Shown here piece after piece: positions 1-6,644 of a stretch of DNA of 14,922 bases. This stretch comes from Mogibacterium sp. Lineage in GTDB: Bacteria; Bacillota; Clostridia; Peptostreptococcales; Anaerovoracaceae. The DNA lies in the NCBI GenBank assembly GCA_017434685.1, contig JAFREV010000092.1:1-14922 (forward strand). Reading direction: 5' to 3'. The notes beneath the pieces are model-generated. The model did not search any database. It saw only the letters and a list, made by a program, of their open reading frames with translations, and was not told the origin of the DNA. Position 1 is the stretch's first letter, and each line of letters begins with the position of its first letter. The position numbers and the translations under genes are program-made.

Positions 1-1
1 G

Positions 2-2854
2 GAGGAGAGCCCGTATGTAATGGGAAGAGATAATCCCTACATGGGTTTCTTCGGTGTACTCGGAAAGAATGCCGTTGTCAAAGACGTCAATCTGACGGGT
101 GTAGACATCTATGCTACCACACCGCAGTATGTATATCTCGGAGGAATTGCCGCCATCAACGATGCAAGTTCAGATACAAAGAAAGCTATGGTAATTGACG
201 GATGCAGCGTCAAGGGAAAGATGACAGCTGTAGCAAATAAGAGCAATGCTATGGTCGGAGGCATCATCGCGCAGCAATATCGCGGCGCCATCATCAACTG
301 CATGACAGATATGGATTTAAAGTGCACTGTTAAGACAGGCAACGCCATAGCAGAGGTCGGAGGACTTGTCGGCCTCAACAACAGAGGCCTTGTAGCAAAT
401 TCATATACACTCGGAAATGTTTTTGGAAGTGCTTCGAGAAATAATGGCGATGAAGGCATGGCTTCGACAGGAAACCTCGTCGGCGTACAGGCAGGTGACC
501 TGGTAGGTTGCTACAGTAGGGGCGACAACACGACTGCAGAGTACTCCGTATATGCCGGAGAGCTTGCAGGATGGATCACCGGAATAGGTAAGGTATATTC
601 CTGCTACTACAACAAAGAAGCTAAAATGTCGATAGACGGACGTGCAGTGAATCCGCCGGCAGACTTTGGAACGAAAGTAGCTCCGGGAGTCAACGAAGAA
701 GGCGACGCGTATGTAGGAGGTATAGTGGATGATTTAAATGCATATACTTCATCCGACTACAGCGGTATAACAGATAAACTTAACTCAAGATTCTCAGAGT
801 ATCCTACAGATATTGAGATTTACGGAATCACAGGAGCAGCTTTAAAGAAGTGGAAATATGACAGTGAGAGCGAAACCGTAACATTTGGTTCAGAAAGGGC
901 CGAGATAACTTATAAACAACCGCAGGCTGAGATAGTGCCACCTGATGTAGAAGAACTATATGATGGAACTTGGTATGGCAGAGACGACAACAAAAAGGTA
1001 GTTGTCAAAATTTCAACAGTGGATGGAGAAGTCTCGGGCAATCCGGAGGTGGTAAGCGGAGATGCTTCGGATGAAGAGGCATACGAAAATGCAGTTTCAA
1101 GGGCCAGGACCAAGGCTCTCTATGGAGATACCACCGGATACGGTGAAGCTGATACCAAACTGTTCGGAGGCGGCAAAGGCACTAAGGAAGAGCCGTATCT
1201 GATTTCAAACGAGGCACAGTTACGTGCAATTGCAGAATCTTTGAACGAGGATGAAACATTTGCCGACGTGTATTTCAAGCAGACTGCAGACATAGATGTG
1301 AGCTCAGCAGAATGGCTTCCGATAGGACATGCCGTAATGGCAAAGGTCAAAAAGGCATGGACTCAGGTGGCATCCTATCCGTTCCTCGGAAACTACGATG
1401 GTGATAGTTTTACAATCAGCGGAGTTACAATCGGTAGCCTGGAGAATCCAAGCAGCAATCCGAGAGTGAACTTCACTGCGGGATTATTCGGATTCGTAAC
1501 GGGAGATCATTATTCAAACGCCAAGATCCCGAATGATGTACGAATATCCACTCTCGAAAACATTAAACTGCGTGATGTGGATATAAGCGTGACAAGCGAA
1601 GGACAGAACTATACGGCAGGATTGGTCGGTAATATCCAAAACGGTTTCCTGATTGATAACTGCAGCGTCACAGGTTGCGTTTCCTCCTACTCTAAGGATA
1701 GTTTTGCAAGAGGCGCCGGAATTGCGGGCAATGCCATCAGAGGAACAGTGCTGAACACTTGGACTGATGTCGATGTATACGCACAAACAGATGCAGGCAA
1801 TGTCTACGCCGGAGGACTCTACGCTATAGACAACAGAACAACTTCCATAAACTGCTACAGCACGAGCAGCATCACAGCTAATGCCGCTGCCAACAACAAG
1901 GTTCATATCGGTGGCCTCAGCGGACAGGCCGGCGGAGTGCACTACAATTGCTATGCCTCAGGGGACGTGTCGTCACTTAAGACCACTTCCGATGCAGGAA
2001 TTGTCGAAGGAAGACTTGCGGGTATCGCAGTTGACAGCAAAGTATATTACAAGGGCAATGCCAAACTAAAGATTGCAGGCACTCTGCAAGATACCGCTGC
2101 CATTGGGGTGTCGGTGCCGGATAATCCGGACGTCGTCGTAAAAAGTGCATCTCAGATGGCATCTAAGGACTTCGCCGGACTTCTGAATCAGAATGCAGAT
2201 GCTGCATCGAGCGATGTGGAAAGTCTCCAGAACATCATAGATTCCCAGACAGACCTTACCCATGTAGTGCAGTTCTCAGGTAAAAAAGAGGATCTTGCGA
2301 CATGGATAATCGCCGAGGGAAGAGCTGTATTGCTCGACAAGAACCTCATTAAAAAAGCCGATGAGGAAGAAGCGAGAAAGAAAGCCGAAGAGGAAGCTGC
2401 AAAGGCGGCTGAGAAAGAGGCCCATGAGGCTGAACTCAAGACAGCCAAAGAAGCGCTTGCAAAAGCTCAAAAGGCCCGTGCCGCAGCTGAGTTGAAACTG
2501 GCTAAGAGAGTCAAGACGGTAACGGTTAATGCAGCCACTGTTAATGCAACAGCAATCAACAAAGCCGTCAAGGCAGCAGGGGGCTCATCCAAATATGTGA
2601 CGAAAATAGTTCTGGGAAAGAAAGTCAAAAGGATAAGTAAAGGAGCCTTCAAATCTTATACCAAGGTAAAGACTCTTGAAATCAGGAGCAAGAAACTCAA
2701 AAAGAACTATGTCAGGGGTTCGTTGAAAAATTCAAAAGTCACAACCATCAAGGTAAATGTCGGCAAGAAAAAGGCGAATATGACTTATGTAAATAAGTAT
2801 AAGAAGATCTTCACCAAGAAGAACGTCGGCAAAAAGGTTAAAATAAAACTATAG
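2..2854 (+). CDS. GLUG-repeat surface protein, 5' partial, with cationic C-terminal domain
   Basis: The reading frame is open to the left edge, so this is the C-terminal part of a longer secreted protein; the ATG at 20 is internal. It holds many GLUG-type repeats (GGIAAIN, GGLVGLNNRG, AGLVGN, GGLSG), a pattern of bacterial surface proteins thought to form beta-helices. Counting from the ATG at 20, two homologous modules span about residues 1-215 and 385-690. The second opens with a typical GLUG entry (GTKEEPYLISNEAQL, then WLPIG and FLGNYDG). Between them, near 315-350, is a DGTWYG...VDGEVSG segment that faintly resembles an FMN-binding-like fold. Residues about 777-835 are an Ala/Glu/Lys coiled coil, and about 835-944 a Lys-rich domain recalling BspA-type leucine-rich repeats (KRISKGAF, VKTLEI). 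There is no LPXTG signal. The role is probably adhesion or wall attachment; the ligand is unknown. Confidence 0.85.
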   Translation, partial: EESPYVMGRDNPYMGFFGVLGKNAVVKDVNLTGVDIYATTPQYVYLGGIAAINDASSDTKKAMVIDGCSVKGKMTAVANKSNAMVGGIIAQQYRGAIINCMTDMDLKCTVKTGNAIAEVGGLVGLNNRGLVANSYTLGNVFGSASRNNGDEGMASTGNLVGVQAGDLVGCYSRGDNTTAEYSVYAGELAGWITGIGKVYSCYYNKEAKMSIDGRAVNPPADFGTKVAPGVNEEGDAYVGGIVDDLNAYTSSDYSGITDKLNSRFSEYPTDIEIYGITGAALKKWKYDSESETVTFGSERAEITYKQPQAEIVPPDVEELYDGTWYGRDDNKKVVVKISTVDGEVSGNPEVVSGDASDEEAYENAVSRARTKALYGDTTGYGEADTKLFGGGKGTKEEPYLISNEAQLRAIAESLNEDETFADVYFKQTADIDVSSAEWLPIGHAVMAKVKKAWTQVASYPFLGNYDGDSFTISGVTIGSLENPSSNPRVNFTAGLFGFVTGDHYSNAKIPNDVRISTLENIKLRDVDISVTSEGQNYTAGLVGNIQNGFLIDNCSVTGCVSSYSKDSFARGAGIAGNAIRGTVLNTWTDVDVYAQTDAGNVYAGGLYAIDNRTTSINCYSTSSITANAAANNKVHIGGLSGQAGGVHYNCYASGDVSSLKTTSDAGIVEGRLAGIAVDSKVYYKGNAKLKIAGTLQDTAAIGVSVPDNPDVVVKSASQMASKDFAGLLNQNADAASSDVESLQNIIDSQTDLTHVVQFSGKKEDLATWIIAEGRAVLLDKNLIKKADEEEARKKAEEEAAKAAEKEAHEAELKTAKEALAKAQKARAAAELKLAKRVKTVTVNAATVNATAINKAVKAAGGSSKYVTKIVLGKKVKRISKGAFKSYTKVKTLEIRSKKLKKNYVRGSLKNSKVTTIKVNVGKKKANMTYVNKYKKIFTKKNVGKKVKIKL

Positions 2855-2874
2855 AATAATTCGTTGAAGAAGAA

Positions 2875-2907
2875 CAGGGCTGTCAAATAAAATATTTGAC
2901 AGCCCTG
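2875..2907. terminator. Perfect 15-bp inverted repeat, terminator-like but without a T tract
   Basis: Arms 2875-2889 and 2893-2907 are perfectly complementary around an AAA loop. It lies 20 bases after the stop of the surface protein gene, where a terminator is expected, but no T run follows on either strand. The right arm contains the TTGACA of the next promoter, so it may instead, or also, be an operator. Confidence 0.6.
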
Positions 2908-2924
2908 CATGTATGTGTTAGTAT
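2896..2924 (+). promoter_or_regulatory. Promoter of the ylxM-ffh operon
   Basis: TTGACA at 2896-2901 is followed by a 17-bp spacer and TAGTAT at 2919-2924, with TG at 2916-2917 giving an extended -10. The predicted start near 2931 leaves a leader of only about 15 bases that carries little beyond the GGAGG site. The -35 box sits in the right arm of the inverted repeat at 2875-2907. Confidence 0.75.
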
Positions 2925-2945
2925 GGTGTGGTCGGAGGTTATGAA

Positions 2946-3290
2946 ATGAGATACCATATGGACAGCGCTTTTTATGCCAGTATGTTATACGACTTCTACG
3001 GAGCGCTGCTAAGCGATGCGCAAAAAGATGTCATGTCGCTCTACCATGAAAACAATCTCTCTCTCTCCGAAATAGCCGAGGAACTCGGACAGACCAGACA
3101 GGCTGTACATTATACTCTCAAGAAAGCGGAAGCCTCGCTTGAAGAGTATGAGGAGAAACTCAGACTTGTTGCGACATACGAAAACAATCAGGAACTGGCT
3201 CAAAAGGCGGCGGATATCGTAGCAAAGTCCGAGATCGAAGAGGGGCAGGCTTATGAGCTCCTCACCATCATAAAGAAACTCGCCGAATAG
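2946..3290 (+). CDS. ylxM: YlxM/UPF0122 family SRP-associated DNA-binding protein
   Basis: A 114-residue helix-turn-helix protein of the YlxM family, usually encoded directly before ffh and thought to influence the signal recognition particle pathway. The family signature is visible near the N-terminus (residues 5-35, MDSAFYASMLYDFYGALLS), and a sigma-70 region-4-like HTH lies at about 38-62 (LSLSEIAEELGQTRQAV). I chose the ATG at 2946 because GGAGG at 2934-2938 is 7 bases upstream; an upstream in-frame GTG at 2928 would fall before the predicted transcription start. Length fits the family (about 110). It opens the operon, 78 bases before ffh. The exact molecular role of the family is not settled. 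Confidence 0.93.
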   Translation: MRYHMDSAFYASMLYDFYGALLSDAQKDVMSLYHENNLSLSEIAEELGQTRQAVHYTLKKAEASLEEYEEKLRLVATYENNQELAQKAADIVAKSEIEEGQAYELLTIIKKLAE

Positions 3291-3368
3291 ATTGGCAGAT
3301 ATAAAAGAACAAATATATAAGAAGATATATTATAGAAGAGAATTAGGATTTAGTACGGAGAATCATAT

Positions 3369-4712
3369 ATGGCATTTGAAGGATTATCCGAAAAATTACA
3401 GGGAGCGTTTAAGGACCTGAGAGGTCAGGGCGTGGTATCCGAGAAAGATTTTGAAGATGCTATGCGAGTCGTCAAGATGGCTCTCTTGGAGGCAGACGTA
3501 AACTTCAAGGTTGTAAAAGACTTTGTCGCTGATGTCAAAGAGCAGGCCCTCGGACAGGGCGTACTCAAGAGCCTGACTCCGGACCAGATGGTAGTCAAGA
3601 TCGTCAAGGACGAGCTCGTCGAAATGATGGGCGGAACGGAGAGCAAACTCACTTTCTCGCCTAGCGGCTTTACGGTCATTATGCTGGTGGGACTTCAGGG
3701 TACAGGTAAGACGACGACCGCAGGCAAGCTTGCCGCATGGCTCAAACAGGTTGGAAAACAGCCTATGCTCGCGGCCTGCGATATCTACAGACCTGCAGCT
3801 ATAGACCAACTCGAAATCGTCGGACGAGCAGTCAACACTCCGGTGTATGTCAACAGAGACTCGAACGACGCAGAGCAGATTGCCCTTGAGGCAGTTCGCG
3901 ATGCTCAGAGAAGAGGTTGCAATGTCCTGATTGTGGATACCGCGGGACGTCTGCAGATAGATGAGACGCTGATGGACGAGCTCAAGAGACTTAAGACTTC
4001 GGTCAAGCCTCACGAGATTCTCCTCGTAGTCGACGCGCTCACCGGTCAGGATGCCGTAAACATCGCAGAAGGCTTTAACGAGGCGCTCGGAGTTGACGGA
4101 ATCATCATGACCAAGATGGACGGTGACTCAAGAGGCGGTGCGGCTCTGTCGGTTAAATCCGTTACGGGCAAACCTATCAAGTTTATGGGTACGGGTGAGA
4201 AGTACAATGCACTCGAGCCTTTCCACCCTGACAGAATAGCGTCCAGGATACTCGGAATGGGAGATGTGATGTCTCTCATCGAGCAGGCCGAAAACGCATT
4301 TGACGAGGAAGAGACGAGGAAACTCGAAGAAAAGATCAGAAGAAACAAATTCGATCTCGAGGACTTCCTGAATCAGATGAGGCAGATTAACAAAATGGGA
4401 GGCCTTGCCAAAATCATAGACATGATTCCGGGCATCTCGGCTGCACAGAAAAAAGAAATCGATCTCGAGCAGGGTAAAACCGAGCTCAAGAAGATGGAGG
4501 CCATCATACTGTCGATGACTCCTGAGGAGAGGCGCAGACCTAATGTGCTGAACGCTTCGAGGCGCAAGAGAATTGCCGCAGGTTCCGGTCAGACCGTGCA
4601 GGCGGTAAACCAGCTCATCAAGAAATATGAAGAGATGAGAAAGATGACCAAAGTCATGGCTAATCCGGATTCGCGCAAAGCGCGTTCCATGATGAGAAAC
4701 CTTGGTTTTTAA
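3369..4712 (+). CDS. ffh: Signal recognition particle GTPase Ffh
   Basis: Ffh binds 4.5S/6S SRP RNA and hydrophobic signal sequences at the ribosome and delivers nascent membrane and secreted proteins to the receptor FtsY. At 447 residues it is full length. After the N-terminal helical bundle, the GTPase motifs are all present: P-loop GLQGTGKTT at 108-116, CDIYRPAA near 137, DTAGR at 190-194, TKMDG at 248-252 and GTGEK near 274. The methionine-rich M domain runs from about 300 to the end and includes INKMGGLAKIIDMIPG and the RNA-binding helix SRRKRIAAGSG near 417-427. A GGAG site at 3357-3360 precedes the ATG. Its partner genes ftsY and the SRP RNA gene are not in this window. Confidence 0.99.
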   Translation: MAFEGLSEKLQGAFKDLRGQGVVSEKDFEDAMRVVKMALLEADVNFKVVKDFVADVKEQALGQGVLKSLTPDQMVVKIVKDELVEMMGGTESKLTFSPSGFTVIMLVGLQGTGKTTTAGKLAAWLKQVGKQPMLAACDIYRPAAIDQLEIVGRAVNTPVYVNRDSNDAEQIALEAVRDAQRRGCNVLIVDTAGRLQIDETLMDELKRLKTSVKPHEILLVVDALTGQDAVNIAEGFNEALGVDGIIMTKMDGDSRGGAALSVKSVTGKPIKFMGTGEKYNALEPFHPDRIASRILGMGDVMSLIEQAENAFDEEETRKLEEKIRRNKFDLEDFLNQMRQINKMGGLAKIIDMIPGISAAQKKEIDLEQGKTELKKMEAIILSMTPEERRRPNVLNASRRKRIAAGSGQTVQAVNQLIKKYEEMRKMTKVMANPDSRKARSMMRNLGF

Positions 4713-4771
4713 GAATGGCCGAGATTTCGATAAATAAGATATCAAAAACAATTTATAAATGGAGGAAAGAA

Positions 4772-5014
4772 ATGGTAAAGATCAGACTTAAGAGAATGGG
4801 AGCACACAAGAAACCTTTTTACAGAGTTGTAGTTGCTGACTCAAGAACACCTAGAGACGGAAGATTCATCGAGGAAATCGGTACATACGATCCTCTGAAG
4901 AACCCTGCTGAGATTATCATCGACAACGATGCTGCTCAGAAGTGGCTTTCCCAGGGAGCACAGCCTACAGACACAGTAAGAGCACTCCTCAAAAAGTCCG
5001 GCGCTATTAAGTAA
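4772..5014 (+). CDS. rpsP: 30S ribosomal protein bS16
   Basis: bS16 is a small-subunit protein that binds 16S rRNA early in 30S assembly. The 80-residue protein starts MVKIRLKRMGAHKKPFYRVV, which is the hallmark of the family, followed by ADSRTPRDGRFIEEIGTYDP. I took the ATG at 4772 because GGAGG at 4761-4765 lies 6 bases upstream; the frame is open further upstream, to an ATG at 4715, but that would add 19 residues foreign to bS16. It is the first of four closely packed genes (rpsP, khpA, rimM, trmD) and lies 59 bases after ffh. Confidence 0.99.
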   Translation: MVKIRLKRMGAHKKPFYRVVVADSRTPRDGRFIEEIGTYDPLKNPAEIIIDNDAAQKWLSQGAQPTDTVRALLKKSGAIK

Positions 5015-5025
5015 GGCAGGTGACT

Positions 5026-5259
5026 ATGGGAAGTTTGGTAGAAGTAATCGCAAAAGCGCTGGTTACCAAGCCTGACGAAGTTGTCGTAACAGAGGAGATG
5101 GACGGAGATACAATCGTAGTCAAACTCAGGGTTGCGGATGACGACATCGGCAAGATTATCGGTAAATCCGGCAGAATTGCGAAGGCAATCAGGACTGTTG
5201 TAAGAGCAGCCGCTATTAAGCAGAACCTGAGAGTTTCGGTGGAGATCGTTGAAGAGTAA
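5026..5259 (+). CDS. khpA: KH-domain RNA-binding protein KhpA
   Basis: A 77-residue single KH-domain protein (formerly YlqC). In Firmicutes KhpA pairs with KhpB/EloR, binds many RNAs and influences cell elongation and division. The GxxG loop that grips nucleic acid is present as GKIIGKSGR near residues 44-52, and the N-terminus (LVEVIAKALV.KPDEV) fits the family. The start could be the GTG at 5020 or the ATG at 5026; I prefer the ATG because the AAGGCAGG site at 5013-5020 then sits 5 bases upstream instead of overlapping the start codon. It lies between rpsP and rimM, its usual place. The 3' end overlaps rimM by 11 bases. Confidence 0.95.
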   Translation: MGSLVEVIAKALVTKPDEVVVTEEMDGDTIVVKLRVADDDIGKIIGKSGRIAKAIRTVVRAAAIKQNLRVSVEIVEE

Positions 5260-5791
5260 ACAGACCGAAAAACTTGTAATAGGAAGAGTCGGAAGTGCTG
5301 CGGGTCTAAGAGGCGAATTCAGAGTCAATCTCTACGCAGCAGAATCGGCCAACTTAAAGGAGGGCAAAAACCTCCTTTTTAGGCATTCAGCGGAAAAAAG
5401 CGAAGCCGGAGATTTCGAAGCGCTCTGCAAAAGCGTCAGATATCAGAAAGATAAACCTGTCATCAAGGTGGAGGGAGTCGAGGACAGAAATGCTGCGGAG
5501 GCACTTCGCGGTATGGAGGTATATATAGACGAGGCGGATCTTGATGAACTCCCGGAATGCGAACACTACGTGAGAAATCTCATCGGCTGCACGGTGAGGG
5601 ATATTGCGAGCGGGAATGATGTCGGAATGCTGACGGATGTTATACAGAATACCGCTCAGAGCGTTCTCGAAGTTGAGACTGCTGATGGCAAGGAAGTTCT
5701 CATACCAGCTGTGGATGCATTTATGAGGAATATCGATGAAGAGGGAAGGCTCATTGAAGTAGAGCTGATTCCGGGATTTTTGGATGTATGA
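5249..5791 (+). CDS. rimM: Ribosome maturation factor RimM
   Basis: RimM binds the head of the 30S subunit and helps its late maturation. The 180-residue protein has the N-terminal barrel with IGRVGSAAGLRGEFRV at 11-26, and a C-terminal PRC-barrel from about 106 (YVRNLIGCTV) ending in the family signature IPGFLD. The start is a TTG at 5249 inside the end of khpA: there is no ATG, GTG or other TTG in frame between it and the conserved GRVG segment, and GGAG at 5241-5244 is 4 bases upstream. The TTG start plus the 11-base overlap suggests translation coupled to khpA. A terminator-like hairpin lies inside the gene at 5356-5380. The stop overlaps the trmD start as ATGA. Confidence 0.97.
   Translation: MKSKQTEKLVIGRVGSAAGLRGEFRVNLYAAESANLKEGKNLLFRHSAEKSEAGDFEALCKSVRYQKDKPVIKVEGVEDRNAAEALRGMEVYIDEADLDELPECEHYVRNLIGCTVRDIASGNDVGMLTDVIQNTAQSVLEVETADGKEVLIPAVDAFMRNIDEEGRLIEVELIPGFLDV
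5356..5380 (+). other. Terminator-like hairpin inside rimM
   Basis: AAAGGAGG at 5356-5363 pairs with CCTCCTTT at 5371-5378 around a 7-base loop, and T5 covers 5376-5380. The left arm is also a near-perfect Shine-Dalgarno sequence. It encodes LKEGKNLLF in RimM. No start codon follows at the right distance, so internal initiation is unlikely; a Rho-independent attenuator is possible when translation is poor. No function is shown. Confidence 0.5.
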
Positions 5792-6513
5792 AGATAAACA
5801 TACTAACGCTTTTTCCTGAGATGTTTGAGCCGCTGAGGCAGAGCATGCTCGGGAGGGCCATCGATAACGGAATACTCGAACTTGATGTGACTGACATCAG
5901 GGACTATACAACGGATAAACATAATCGTGTCGACGATACTCCGTACGGAGGCGGTGCCGGCATGGTGATGCAGGTCCAACCGATTTTGGATGCCTGCGAG
6001 GGTGCAGGCTACGGCGGAGAGGTTTTGTATATGTCTCCGAGAGGAGAACTGCTGGACGGTGCTATTGCTGAAGAACTCTCAAAGAATGATGAGATAACGA
6101 TACTCTGCGGACATTATGAGGGCGTGGATCAGCGCGCGCTGGATATGCTTGGTGCACGCGAGATTTCCATAGGCGACTATGTGCTTACGGGCGGCGAACT
6201 GCCTGCCATGGTGCTGGTGGATACTGTCGCGAGGTTCGTGAAGGGCGTGCTTCCAAAAGAGGAATCCGTTATGAATGAGTCGATATACTCCGGACTTCTC
6301 GAGTATCCGCATTATTCTAGACCGGCTGAGTACAAGGGCATGGCGGTTCCGGAGGTGCTGCTTTCGGGAGACCACGGTGCGGTTGATCTCTGGAGATGGG
6401 AGCAGTCACTGTTGCTTACCAAAGAGAGACGACCGGATCTTTTCGAAAAATATCTGGCCGAAGAGCATGATTTCAGCAAGAAAGAAAAGGGAATACTGGA
6501 AAAATACAGATAA
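5788..6513 (+). CDS. trmD: tRNA (guanine-N1)-methyltransferase TrmD
   Basis: TrmD is the SPOUT-class enzyme that uses S-adenosylmethionine to methylate N1 of G37 next to the anticodon, which prevents +1 frameshifts; it is usually essential. The 241-residue protein has all hallmarks in order: MKINILTLFPEMFE at the start, DDTPYGGGAGMVMQ at 49-62, GHYEGVDQR at 108-116, the knot segment SIGDYVLTGGELPAM at 127-141, and EYPHYSRP at 172-179 followed by VPEVLLSGDH. The ATG overlaps the rimM stop by 4 bases, a classic sign of translational coupling. In most bacteria rplS (bL19) follows; here the transcript ends in a terminator instead. Confidence 0.99.
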   Translation: MKINILTLFPEMFEPLRQSMLGRAIDNGILELDVTDIRDYTTDKHNRVDDTPYGGGAGMVMQVQPILDACEGAGYGGEVLYMSPRGELLDGAIAEELSKNDEITILCGHYEGVDQRALDMLGAREISIGDYVLTGGELPAMVLVDTVARFVKGVLPKEESVMNESIYSGLLEYPHYSRPAEYKGMAVPEVLLSGDHGAVDLWRWEQSLLLTKERRPDLFEKYLAEEHDFSKKEKGILEKYR

Positions 6514-6579
6514 TAGAATGGCAATGCTCGTTCAGCAATGTTATTAAAGACGATTCATCACAAAATATAGTAATTACAA

Positions 6580-6619
6580 GCCTTTAGCATAAATATATGT
6601 TGTGCTAAAGGCCTTTTTT
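6580..6619 (+). terminator. Intrinsic terminator of the ffh-trmD operon
   Basis: GCCTTTAGCA at 6580-6589 pairs with TGCTAAAGGC at 6603-6612; three further pairs (one G-U) extend it towards the loop. T6 follows at 6614-6619. It lies 66 bases after the trmD stop. Confidence 0.9.
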
Positions 6620-6628
6620 GACTATAAT
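6600..6628 (+). promoter_or_regulatory. Probable promoter of the hlyD-like/yggS/sepF operon
   Basis: A perfect TATAAT lies at 6623-6628. The -35 position 17 bp upstream is TTGTGC at 6600-6605, which falls in the right side of the preceding terminator hairpin. The predicted start near 6635 leaves about 10 leader bases, almost all ribosome binding site (AGAGGG at 6636-6641). The -10 is strong, the -35 weak. Confidence 0.6.
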
Positions 6629-6644
6629 ACTATGAAGAGGGCTT

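Noticed and set aside
2928..2945. GTG at 2928 as ylxM start
   Set aside because: It lies before the predicted transcription start and places the GGAGG site inside the coding region; ATG 2946 has ideal spacing.
3312..3331. AATATAT/ATATATT inverted repeat before ffh
   Set aside because: Only A and T pairs with a 6-base gap in an AT-rich gap; too likely by chance and too weak to be a terminator.
6617..6628. TTGACT directly beside TATAAT as a promoter
   Set aside because: The two hexamers are contiguous with no spacer, so they cannot act together; the -35 must lie 17 bp upstream or be weak.
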